Assembly: GCA_013152475.1 (NCBI GenBank)
Contig: JAADGH010000004.1
Coordinates: 33,117 to 87,616, forward strand
From: Planctomycetota bacterium
GTDB taxonomy: Bacteria; Planctomycetota; Brocadiia; JAADGH01
Length of the DNA stretch: 54,500 nt
Reading direction: 5' to 3'
Position 1 is the first letter of the stretch. Every line of letters begins with the position of its first letter. A model generated the notes under the pieces. It did no database searches. It was not told where the DNA came from and was given only the letters and a program-made list of their open reading frames with translations. Both the position numbers and the translations under genes were made by a program. Shown piece after piece: positions 9,018 to 17,684 of this stretch.

Positions 9018-11213
9018 ATGATGAAACGTTTCGTTGGCGTTCTGGTCCTTCTGTTGGCACTCGGCTGCGAAGATCAACCGAAGACGTTCCACTGGCGGAA
9101 CGTCGGCCCCGGCGGCGGGGGATGGATCCAGTCGCTCGCCATGGACCCGGTGGACTTCGACACGATCCACGTCGGGTGCGACGTCGGCGGGTACTACCAA
9201 TCCACCGACGGCGGGAAAACATTCACGATCCTGAATAAGGGGTTGAGGGACTATTTCATCGAGGACATCCTGGTCGACGCCTCCGACAATCGGATCATCT
9301 ACCTGGCCACGCCCAGCGGCGTCCACAAGAGCACCGACGGGGGACAATCGTGGACGCTGAAGCGGAACGGCTTTCCCGAGCCAAACAAGTATAAGTACAG
9401 CGCCCCCATCGGTCGCATTGTCATGGACCCGAAGGACCATCGGGTCCTCTACGCCGGCGTCGGCCGGCCGAGGATGCGCAGTTATGGCAAGGGACAGATC
9501 TATAAAACTACCGACGGCGCGGAGTCGTGGACGCTGCTCAGCGGCATCGCCAAGCACGCGAAGGATGCCGTGATCCATGGACTGGCCATCCACCCGGAGA
9601 AGACGAACATCCTCTTCGCGGCGACGAACGAGGGGCTCTTCAAAAGCGCCGACGGGGGACTCACCTGGACCCGAAAGGAAAAGGGACTGCCGCACCGCTA
9701 CTGCCGCAACGTCGTCATCCACCCGACGCAGCCGAACGTCATGTACGTCGTCATGTGGAGCACCCCCGGCAAGACGCCCTGGCAGGGCGGGGTGTACCGC
9801 AGCGACGACGGCGGGGATACATGGACGGCGCGCAACGATGGCCTGCCGCAGAAGGTGGCCAAGCCCGGCGACGCCTGGCAGAAGACCTGCAACTACATCC
9901 GCTTCATGGTCGATCCGCGCGATCCCGACCGCATCTTCGTCGGCGCCAACTCCTGGTGGGGTGCAGGGCTGTATCGATCCACCGACGGCGGCAAGCACTG
10001 GGAGCTGAACACCCGCCGCGGTGAAAAAGAGAACACGGACCGAGGCTGGATCACCTTTTGGGGGCTCACGGTCAAGTGCATCGCCTATTCCCCGATCCAC
10101 CCCGACCACATCATCCTCGGTACGTCGGGGATCGTCATGCGCACGACAAACAGCGGCGACACATGGAAGCAGTTCTACACAAGAGAAGTCTCCCCCGGGC
10201 GCTGGCAGGGCAACGGCATCGAGGTCACGTGCCTGAGCGAGATCACCATCGACCCGCACAACCGAAACCGTATCTATTGCGGCTATGCCGACATCGGCAT
10301 CCTGCTCAGCGAGGACGCCGGCCGGTCGTGGCGCCGGGTCGCGTCGAAGTCACCTGCCCACGGGGATATGGGGCGAGTTGTCTGCGACCCCGACCGCCCC
10401 GGCGTAGCTTGGTACTGCGAGGGCAAATCGAAGCTCGGCAAGGGCACAGTCGGCATGACGACCGACGGCGGGAACACATGGACGATTGTCGGCTGCGAAA
10501 AGACCGGCCTGCCCATGGCGGCGACACGGTTCCTGACGCTCGATCCCAAAAGCCCCGTCGATGCGCGAACGCTCTACGTCGTCAGCCACGGAAACGGGGT
10601 GTATAAGTCAGTGGATGGTGGCGCATCGTGGAGGGCAATCAACAACGGTCTCGGTCAAGGCAAGCTCATCATCTCTGCCCTGGCCATGGACCCGATGAAC
10701 CCGAAGCGGCTCTTCGCCGCCATCAGTCGCCCGGACGGGGGCCTCTTCTGCACTGAGGACGGCGGCGCGTCGTGGCAGAGGGTGTACCAGCCGAAGGAGT
10801 TCTTCGACGTCTTCGACATTGCCATCGACCCGAACAACCCGCAGACGATATTCGTCGCCTGCCGCGACAACTATGACCATAAGGCGAAGAAGATGTATCA
10901 AGGCGGGCTGTTCAAGAGCATCGACGGGGGGCGGACGTGGAGGCGGGTATTCGAGGACCGCTTTGCTTCGCGTGTCCGTGTCAGTCCCTTCGATTCGAAC
11001 GTGATTTACATCGGCACGAACGATCATCCGTATCACGATTTTGCCACCGGACGTGGCGTCTTCGTCAGCCGGGACGGCGGGGAGACGTGGACGGAAATCA
11101 ACGACGGCCTGACGGTGAAGCAGATTGGCGTGATCACCCTCGATCCGAAGGACCCGAAACGCATCTACGCCGGGACGGGCGGAAACGGTTTGTTCATTGG
11201 GACATGGGAGTGA
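9018..11213 (+). CDS. Lipoprotein with 13 Asp-box (BNR) repeats, GH74/sortilin-like beta-propeller
   Basis: A 731-residue lipoprotein. The N-terminus MMKRFVGVLVLLLALGC carries a lipobox with the cysteine at residue 17. The remainder is a series of Asp-box turns, of which I count thirteen (for example STDGGKTF, STDGGQSWT, SADGGLTWT, SDDGGDTWT, TTDGGNTWT, SRDGGETWT). They are separated by strands of the type I-x-x-D-P-x-N/D-P-x-x-I-F/Y-V/A-G. The opening GPGGGGWIQSLAMDPVDF and DVGGYYQS resemble GH74 xyloglucanases, and Ycf48 or sortilin propellers share the same turns. Two catalytic aspartates of GH74 cannot be assigned with confidence, so a binding-only role is possible. GGAG lies 7 bases before the ATG. 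The gene is followed after 4 bases by the next lipoprotein gene, suggesting one transcript. Confidence 0.88.
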   Translation: MMKRFVGVLVLLLALGCEDQPKTFHWRNVGPGGGGWIQSLAMDPVDFDTIHVGCDVGGYYQSTDGGKTFTILNKGLRDYFIEDILVDASDNRIIYLATPSGVHKSTDGGQSWTLKRNGFPEPNKYKYSAPIGRIVMDPKDHRVLYAGVGRPRMRSYGKGQIYKTTDGAESWTLLSGIAKHAKDAVIHGLAIHPEKTNILFAATNEGLFKSADGGLTWTRKEKGLPHRYCRNVVIHPTQPNVMYVVMWSTPGKTPWQGGVYRSDDGGDTWTARNDGLPQKVAKPGDAWQKTCNYIRFMVDPRDPDRIFVGANSWWGAGLYRSTDGGKHWELNTRRGEKENTDRGWITFWGLTVKCIAYSPIHPDHIILGTSGIVMRTTNSGDTWKQFYTREVSPGRWQGNGIEVTCLSEITIDPHNRNRIYCGYADIGILLSEDAGRSWRRVASKSPAHGDMGRVVCDPDRPGVAWYCEGKSKLGKGTVGMTTDGGNTWTIVGCEKTGLPMAATRFLTLDPKSPVDARTLYVVSHGNGVYKSVDGGASWRAINNGLGQGKLIISALAMDPMNPKRLFAAISRPDGGLFCTEDGGASWQRVYQPKEFFDVFDIAIDPNNPQTIFVACRDNYDHKAKKMYQGGLFKSIDGGRTWRRVFEDRFASRVRVSPFDSNVIYIGTNDHPYHDFATGRGVFVSRDGGETWTEINDGLTVKQIGVITLDPKDPKRIYAGTGGNGLFIGTWE

Positions 11214-11217
11214 TGTC

Positions 11218-14200
11218 ATGCACAAACGACTCATGGTTCTGTGGGTGTTGGTCCTTGCCGTCGGATGCGAGGAGGAGATGAGGAAAGCACCCGCCAAACA
11301 GGCGACGCCTCCCGCACCAGCCGTGACGATCATTAGCAAGAAGGACGACTTCGCACAGGGCACGATGAGGGGACTGGAACTGTTGCCGGAGGGAACCCTC
11401 GTCCTCAAGCGCAAGAACCTGCTCGAAAACTCGTCCTTCGAGTCGGACGATCCCGGGACCCAATGGATCCGCGATGGCATGGCCTACTCCTGGGGGTTGT
11501 GGGGAAAGGACCGGGCGTATCACACCTACAGCGACCGGAGCGTGCCCTACCTCCCCAACGAGGCCACCCATGGCCGCCGCTCCCAGCGCATCAAGCTGAA
11601 GGCGAAGGGGAAAACGGAGCTGCTGCTGATCCAGGAGGTCCGGAACCTGAAGCCGGAGCTTCCCTACTCCTTCGCGGCCGATGTGAAACTCGACGATCCG
11701 AAGAAGCTGGAGGCGTCGCTTTCAATGAATTTCTACGCCGGGCAGAAGTGGCACTCGGCGAAGAGCAGCGAGTGGAAAAGCCCGACCACGTTCACGCGCA
11801 TGAGCGTGACGGCGATCATGCCGAAGGAGGCCGACCGGATTCGATGTATCGTGACGTTCCGCCCGAAGGTCGCGAACGCCGAAGGGACGGTCTGGGTCGA
11901 TGCGGCGCAATTGGAGCAATCGCCCAAGCCGACGGCCTACTGCGCGGGCTACTCGACGGAGCCGGGCGAGTTTGTCTCCGCACCGATCGACCTGTCGAAA
12001 GCGGGCGCACCCTACAAGCTGACCTGGATCGCCGCGCAGCCGGCGGTGACGGGGCTCACATTCCAACTCCGCACGGCAGACACGAAGGAAGGTCTGGCCT
12101 CGGCCACATGGCACGGGCCGACGAACGCCGAGGCCTATGCCACGGTCATCGAAAGCGGGCCGAACCTGATGACCAACCCTTCGGTGGAGATCGACGCCGA
12201 TGGCGACGGCGCGCCCGACCAGGTCCGGACCATCGGCTACGGTGAGAACGAGCACAAGTTCGAGGTGGTCGCCGACGCCCACTCCGGCAAGAAGGCGCTG
12301 AAGGTGCAAATCACGAAGTACGACAGCGGCAACCGGCGATGGGAGCTGGGGAGAGACGGCCCCTTCGAGAAGGACACGGAGTACGCCTTCTCCCTCTGGC
12401 ACAAAGAGAACTCGCCGCAGACATCGGTCAGCATGTCCGTCGCCATCGAGGATGCGAAGGGCACCATGCACTGGGGGCGCTTCGGGGCAAACAAGGAGGC
12501 ATCGACAACCTGGAAGCGCGACGTGCTTTCCTTCCGCACACCGAAGGACCTGGACATCAAGCGGCTCTACCTGGAGTTGAACCTGAGCGGCGTGGGGTGG
12601 ACGATCACCGACGACTACAGCCTGCGGCGTGTGGTCGGGTCCGACGCCTGGCCGGTCCATCCCGTCCATCGCGGGGCGAAGTGGGCGCAGTGGCGGGCCG
12701 TCTTCAGCACGAGCGATTCGGCCTACACGCCGAAGCTCTTCCAGACCGAGCTGACGTGCGGCCCATCCGTGCCGGAAGTGCGGTGGCTGAACGTGACGGC
12801 CGAGGATGGGCGGCAGAAGTACTGCTTCAACCCCGGCCAGACAGCGGTCTTCAAGCCGCAGGTTCTCGATTACACGGGGGCCAAGCACATCGAGCGCGTC
12901 GGCCTGACGCTGGTCGATCCCTTGGGCAAGGTTCGGAAGAAGATCGACCTGCCCAGGAAGGAGTCGATCAGCGACATCGAGGCGTTCTTCAGTGGACGAT
13001 ATCAGTTCGCAGACGATGCACCCCTCGGCGAGTGGCAGGCGGTGGTCGAAGTCGAGACAGACGCCGGTCGCGTGTGCCGGGAGATGGTCGTCCTCAAGGT
13101 GCGGAAGCCCTACACGAATCCGCCGCAGAAGATGATCGTGGGCGCGCTGGTGACGGACTATGGCTTTCGCAATTATAAAGGAAAGGGGTTGCAGAATCTC
13201 CTCGACAAGTACCGCAGCGCGAAGGGACTGGAGATATGGAAGGAGTCCATCTCCTGGCAGCGGCTGGAGCCCATGCCAGGCGAGTTCAACCGGGAGATGA
13301 TCGAGGGCCTCAGGGCCTTCATCGCCGCCGCCCACGCCGCCGGAGCCAAGGCCCAGATCGGCATCCAGCAGCAGGTTTTCCCCGAGTGGGTGAACAATGG
13401 GGACTGGGACAACATCAACCGTTACCGTTATCCGCCGACCATGCACCTGGCGCGGACGTGGATGCACCTCGCGAAGATCCTCAAGGAGTGCCCGGGCTTC
13501 GAATCCTACCTGGTCATCAACGAGGAAAACCACGTGCGCGACGCCGAGGCCTACCTCCGCTCGACGGCAAAGGTGCAGTCGATCATCCGGGCGGTGGACC
13601 CGGACCCGAATCATCGCATCACCATCCGGCCCAACACCCGGGAGCCGTACATCCGCACCCGCATCGCCAGCGACGGCGCACAGGACTACGACTACGGCAG
13701 CGGGGGCTACCCCACGAGCGCATCGTGGTACTACAAGGACTACGCCAATCCAGTGTCCCAGACCTCGTGCCTCCGCATGGCAACGTTCCATGCCTCCCCG
13801 TTGGTCTTCGGCGGTCCCGGCGGCATCGGGGAGATCGGGTTCTTCGTGCGGAAGCCGAAGGATCAGTTCGGCGACGAGGAACGCCTGGCCGGGTTCCAGC
13901 GGGCCATGACCATTGCTTACGAGATGGGAATGGACGAATTTTCGCTCTGGGGCGGCGGGTTCAGCTTCGACAAGCTGGATGTCTACTATCCCAAGCTCCT
14001 CGCCTTCCGCGACGAACTTCTGAAAAAGCCCCGGCCGGAGGGGTTCGACGTTCGGTTGGTTCTGGACACGGGCGAGCGCATGTACCAGAACGTCCCGCAC
14101 AGCAGCTCGAGGCTGGATATGACAAAGCAGCCCTACGCTGCGGTGTTCCGGTATCTCGATGGCAAGGGGTATGTCTGGTTCTACACGACGGAGGAAGCCA

Positions 14201-14352
14201 TGGCCATCCAGACGGTCGGTGCGAAGGCGACGATCACATTGGCGGAGTTTAGGGACAAGAGCGCTGCTGATCAGGAGGCGGTGCTGGCGGAGAAGCTGAG
14301 GGGTGTCAGGCCATCGGGAACGCCGCTGCCGTGGCCGGCGAACGCGGAGTGA
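11218..14352 (+). CDS. Lipoprotein with CBM-like domains and clan GH-A TIM-barrel glycosidase domain
   Basis: 1,044 residues from ATG 11218 (GGGAG upstream, 4 bases after the previous stop). The leader MHKRLMVLWVLVLAVGC ends in a lipobox. Two CenC/CBM4-like sandwich domains follow, opening with NLLENSSFES and NLMTNPSVEIDADGDG, then an Ig-like beta domain. The C-terminal ~400 residues form a (beta/alpha)8 barrel. It contains ISWQRLEPMPGEFN (strand 2), YLVINEENH with the likely acid/base E769, and GGIGEIGFF with the likely nucleophile E872, as in clan GH-A enzymes (GH42, GH39 and GH5-like). I cannot assign a GH family. The anchored enzyme probably works on the outer surface next to the Asp-box lipoprotein. 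Both lipoproteins share the same spacing and leader style. Confidence 0.82.
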   Translation: MHKRLMVLWVLVLAVGCEEEMRKAPAKQATPPAPAVTIISKKDDFAQGTMRGLELLPEGTLVLKRKNLLENSSFESDDPGTQWIRDGMAYSWGLWGKDRAYHTYSDRSVPYLPNEATHGRRSQRIKLKAKGKTELLLIQEVRNLKPELPYSFAADVKLDDPKKLEASLSMNFYAGQKWHSAKSSEWKSPTTFTRMSVTAIMPKEADRIRCIVTFRPKVANAEGTVWVDAAQLEQSPKPTAYCAGYSTEPGEFVSAPIDLSKAGAPYKLTWIAAQPAVTGLTFQLRTADTKEGLASATWHGPTNAEAYATVIESGPNLMTNPSVEIDADGDGAPDQVRTIGYGENEHKFEVVADAHSGKKALKVQITKYDSGNRRWELGRDGPFEKDTEYAFSLWHKENSPQTSVSMSVAIEDAKGTMHWGRFGANKEASTTWKRDVLSFRTPKDLDIKRLYLELNLSGVGWTITDDYSLRRVVGSDAWPVHPVHRGAKWAQWRAVFSTSDSAYTPKLFQTELTCGPSVPEVRWLNVTAEDGRQKYCFNPGQTAVFKPQVLDYTGAKHIERVGLTLVDPLGKVRKKIDLPRKESISDIEAFFSGRYQFADDAPLGEWQAVVEVETDAGRVCREMVVLKVRKPYTNPPQKMIVGALVTDYGFRNYKGKGLQNLLDKYRSAKGLEIWKESISWQRLEPMPGEFNREMIEGLRAFIAAAHAAGAKAQIGIQQQVFPEWVNNGDWDNINRYRYPPTMHLARTWMHLAKILKECPGFESYLVINEENHVRDAEAYLRSTAKVQSIIRAVDPDPNHRITIRPNTREPYIRTRIASDGAQDYDYGSGGYPTSASWYYKDYANPVSQTSCLRMATFHASPLVFGGPGGIGEIGFFVRKPKDQFGDEERLAGFQRAMTIAYEMGMDEFSLWGGGFSFDKLDVYYPKLLAFRDELLKKPRPEGFDVRLVLDTGERMYQNVPHSSSRLDMTKQPYAAVFRYLDGKGYVWFYTTEEAMAIQTVGAKATITLAEFRDKSAADQEAVLAEKLRGVRPSGTPLPWPANAE

Positions 14353-14365
14353 CGGAGAATTTATT

Positions 14366-14393
14366 TTGCATCGCGCAGGTTTCTGTTTACAAT
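14366..14393 (+). promoter_or_regulatory. Promoter of glgP
   Basis: TTGCAT (14366-14371), a 16-bp spacer and TACAAT (14388-14393) lie about 50 bp upstream of the glgP ATG. Confidence 0.55.
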
Positions 14394-14442
14394 AGCGGGA
14401 TTATAGTTTGAGGATGTGCGATTCATGGAATGAGGTAGCCTG

Positions 14443-17010
14443 ATGACTCTTGACAAGGGACTTCTGCGGACCTTTAGCGTTGTTCCCGCTCTTCCGGACA
14501 GCCTGCTCGGGTTGCGCGACCTGGCCAACAATCTGTGGTGGTGCTGGAATGCGGATGCCTTCGAACTCTTCCGCCGGCTGGACCCGGAAATTTGGGAGGA
14601 GGTGAACCACAACCCGGTGAAACTCCTGGACAAGGCGGACCAGGGCCGAATCGACAAGCTGGCAGGCGACAGCGGCTATGTGGCCGCCGTGGAGCGGGTT
14701 AAGGGGTATCTGGAGGAATACAAAGAGGGGGAGACGTGGTTCGCCAAGACATACCCCGATCTGAACGGTACCCGCATCGCCTATTTCTCGGCGGAGTTCG
14801 GCATCACAGAGTGTCTGGCCATCTACTCCGGCGGCTTGGGGGTGCTGGCGGGGGACCATTTAAAGTCGGCCAGCGATCTGGGTCTGCCGATCGTCGGTGT
14901 CGGCCTGCTGTATCGGCAGGGGTACTTCCGGCAGTATCTCAGCACCGATGGCTGGCAGCAGGAGTTCTACCCGGAGCTGGATTTCTACAACCTGCCGGTG
15001 GAGCTGGAGAAGGGCGAGGACGGGAAGCCGGTGACGATTGATGTGGGGTACCCCGGCCGAAAGGTCAGGGCCCAGGTGTGGCGGGCGCAGGTCGGGCGGA
15101 TTCCCCTGTTTCTTCTCGATGCAAATCTGAAGGAGAACTCTCCAGCGGACCGGAACATCACCGCCCAGCTCTACGGCGGCGACCTGGAGATGCGCATCAG
15201 CCAGGAGATCCTCCTCGGCATCGGCGGCGTTCAGGCGCTGATGGCGCTCGGTATTCATCCAGAGATCTATCATATGAATGAGGGCCACTCGGCATTCTTG
15301 GGCCTGGAACGAGTTCGTCTCCTGATGAACGAGCACAAGGTCTCCTTTAAGGAAGCGTCGGAGGCGGTGGCGGGGGGCAATGTGTTCACCACCCATACCC
15401 CCGTGCCGGCGGGCAACGACGTCTTTAGCGAAGGCATGATGGCGAAGTACTTCCTCAACTACAGTCAGTCGCTCGGTCTCACCTGGAATGAGTTTATGGC
15501 GCTGGGCCGACAAAACCCCGTAGACCAGGACGAGCCCTTCTGTCTGACGGTCCTCGCCCTGAAGCTGGCCGCCGGTCGCAACGGGGTGAGCCAGCTCCAC
15601 GGCAAGGTGTCCCGCGCGATGTGGCACCGGATATGGCACAACGTGCCGCAGGACGAGGTGCCGATCGAGGCGATCACCAACGGCGTCCACACGCGCACAT
15701 GGCTGTCCTATGACATGGCTACATTATTCCACCGGTATCTCGACCCGGAATGGGCCGAGAAGCCTGCGGACCATTCGATCTGGGAAGGCATCGACAACAT
15801 CCCCGACGGAGAGCTCTGGCGGACGCACGAGCGCCGGCGCGAGCGGCTCGTGGCCGTGGCGCGCGCCCGCCTTCGGATGCAGTTGACTCGCCGTGGCGCG
15901 GGGAAGGCGGAGGTGGAGCGCGCGGAGGAGGTCCTTGACCCGGAGGCGCTGACCATCGGGTTCGCCCGCCGGTTTGCGACGTACAAACGCGCGACGCTTC
16001 TCTTCCGCGACATCAAACGACTTCAGGAACTTCTCAACGACAAAGACCGGCCGTGTCAGATCATCTTCGCCGGCAAGGCCCACCCGCACGACAACGAGGG
16101 CAAGGAACTGATTCGCGGGATCGTCCAGACCGCCCGGCAGGAGGCGTTCCGCGGGCGCATTGTCTTCCTGGAAGACTACGATATGTCGCTCTCACATTAT
16201 CTCGCCAGCGGGGTGGACGTCTGGCTCAACACGCCCCGCCGCCCGCTGGAGGCCAGCGGCACGAGCGGGATGAAAATCGCGGTCAACGGCGGTTTGAATA
16301 TGAGCGTCCTCGACGGGTGGTGGTGCGAGGGCTACACCCCCGACGGCGGCTGGGCCATCGGGACGGGTGAGAAATACGAGAACGCGGGGGCCCAGGACGC
16401 GGTGGAGAGCGAGATCGCATACGAGCTGTTGGAGAAGGAAGTCATCCCCATGTTCTACGAGCGTGGTCCGGACGGCCTGCCGCGGAAATGGATCCGGATG
16501 ATGAAGGCGAGCATGCGGACGGTGTGCCCCATGTTCAACACGAACCGCATGGTGCAGGAGTACACCGAGCGCTTCTACCTGCCGGGGATCCACCGGAGTC
16601 GCAGGCTCCTGGCTGACGGCTTGGCAAACGCATCGGCCCTGGCGAAGTGGAAGGACCAAGTACACAAGCGGTGGGCCAAGGTCAATGTGTTGGAGACGCA
16701 GGCAGGCACGGAGAAAGAGTACTGCGTCGGCTCCGAACTGTTGGTGCGGGCCAAGGTCTCCCTCGGCGAGATCCACCCCGACGAGGTAGCCGTCCAAATC
16801 TATGAAGGCCCATTGACCCCGGCGCGGGAGATCGAGGACCCCAACATTGTCACCATGGCCTGTGAGAACGAGGAATCGCCGGGGGTCTGGTGGTATTCGG
16901 GATCGGCCCCCTGCCGAAAGGCGGGGCTCCACGGTTTTGCCCTTCGCATCCTGCCCCGGCATGACGACCTGGCCAGTCTGTATGATACCGGGCTAACCTT
17001 CTGGGCATAA
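14443..17010 (+). CDS. glgP: Alpha-glucan (glycogen/maltodextrin) phosphorylase
   Basis: An 855-residue GT35 phosphorylase that releases glucose-1-phosphate from alpha-1,4-glucans using PLP. It belongs to the AlgP-like branch with an N-terminal DUF3417 segment (LRDLANNLWWCWNADAFELF). Other landmarks are AYFSAEFGITECLAIYSGGLGVLAGDH, HMNEGHSAFLGLER, TTHTPVPAGNDVF, GFARRFATYKRA, IIFAGKAHPHD and GTSGMKIAVNGGLN. K611 in the last motif is the expected PLP lysine. The length fits the family. The start has GAGG 7 bases upstream and its own promoter at 14366. The methyltransferase gene starts 10 bases after the stop, so both are probably on one mRNA. No other glycogen genes are in the window. Confidence 0.96.
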   Translation: MTLDKGLLRTFSVVPALPDSLLGLRDLANNLWWCWNADAFELFRRLDPEIWEEVNHNPVKLLDKADQGRIDKLAGDSGYVAAVERVKGYLEEYKEGETWFAKTYPDLNGTRIAYFSAEFGITECLAIYSGGLGVLAGDHLKSASDLGLPIVGVGLLYRQGYFRQYLSTDGWQQEFYPELDFYNLPVELEKGEDGKPVTIDVGYPGRKVRAQVWRAQVGRIPLFLLDANLKENSPADRNITAQLYGGDLEMRISQEILLGIGGVQALMALGIHPEIYHMNEGHSAFLGLERVRLLMNEHKVSFKEASEAVAGGNVFTTHTPVPAGNDVFSEGMMAKYFLNYSQSLGLTWNEFMALGRQNPVDQDEPFCLTVLALKLAAGRNGVSQLHGKVSRAMWHRIWHNVPQDEVPIEAITNGVHTRTWLSYDMATLFHRYLDPEWAEKPADHSIWEGIDNIPDGELWRTHERRRERLVAVARARLRMQLTRRGAGKAEVERAEEVLDPEALTIGFARRFATYKRATLLFRDIKRLQELLNDKDRPCQIIFAGKAHPHDNEGKELIRGIVQTARQEAFRGRIVFLEDYDMSLSHYLASGVDVWLNTPRRPLEASGTSGMKIAVNGGLNMSVLDGWWCEGYTPDGGWAIGTGEKYENAGAQDAVESEIAYELLEKEVIPMFYERGPDGLPRKWIRMMKASMRTVCPMFNTNRMVQEYTERFYLPGIHRSRRLLADGLANASALAKWKDQVHKRWAKVNVLETQAGTEKEYCVGSELLVRAKVSLGEIHPDEVAVQIYEGPLTPAREIEDPNIVTMACENEESPGVWWYSGSAPCRKAGLHGFALRILPRHDDLASLYDTGLTFWA

Positions 17011-17020
17011 ACAGGCGCCG

Positions 17021-17662
17021 ATGGGTTCCCTTGAGACACGCGGACGCACGCTGAATTACGCCGCGAGGGTCTACGACCTGGCGATGGGGCTCGGGACGCT
17101 CGGCATGGACGCCGCCGTTCGCGCAATGACGGTGAAACTCGCGCACCCGTCACCGGACGACGTGGTCCTCGACGTTGGATGTGCCACGGGAAACGTAACG
17201 ATTGCCCTGGCGAAACGGCTGCACGGGGGCGGGCGCGCGGTCGGTGTCGATGCCGCTCCCGCCATGATCCAAAGGGCAAATCAAAAGGCTCGGTTCCTTC
17301 CCGTCGAATTTCGAACGGAACTGGCAGAGGCGCTTCCGTTTGCGGACGAGACCTTCGACCTGGCGGTCAATAACATGTTTCTTCACCACCTCCCCCTCGA
17401 CCTGAAGCGGCGGGCGATCGGCGAGATGTTCCGCGTACTGCGCCGTGGGGGGAGAGTGCTGACGGTGGACATCCATCGCCCGACGTCGTGGTGGGCAAAG
17501 AGGGTGGGGTACCTGGGCGCGGCGATACTGCGCCAGGATGAGATTCGCGAGAACCTCCGGGGGGTTGTTCTTTCCCTTCATGTCGAGGCGGGCTTTGATA
17601 ACGTCCACGTTCTGCGTAGAATGCACGGCATGATCGCCTTCATAGGCGCGCAACGGCCGTAG
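17021..17662 (+). CDS. Class I SAM-dependent methyltransferase (UbiE/Methyltransf_11-like)
   Basis: A 213-residue Rossmann methyltransferase. Motif I is VLDVGCATGN, the acidic residue binding the SAM ribose is in VGVDAAPAMI, and the post-II/III strands read FDLAVNNMFLHHLPLD and VLRRGGRVLTVDIHRP. It lacks the quinone-specific parts of UbiE and is shorter, so the substrate is unknown. It follows glgP by 10 bases and precedes the secreted protein gene by 22 bases. The ribosome site is weak (AGGCG), which fits a downstream operon gene. Confidence 0.85.
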   Translation: MGSLETRGRTLNYAARVYDLAMGLGTLGMDAAVRAMTVKLAHPSPDDVVLDVGCATGNVTIALAKRLHGGGRAVGVDAAPAMIQRANQKARFLPVEFRTELAEALPFADETFDLAVNNMFLHHLPLDLKRRAIGEMFRVLRRGGRVLTVDIHRPTSWWAKRVGYLGAAILRQDEIRENLRGVVLSLHVEAGFDNVHVLRRMHGMIAFIGAQRP

Positions 17663-17684
17663 GGTTTGGATCCAGGAGATTGGA

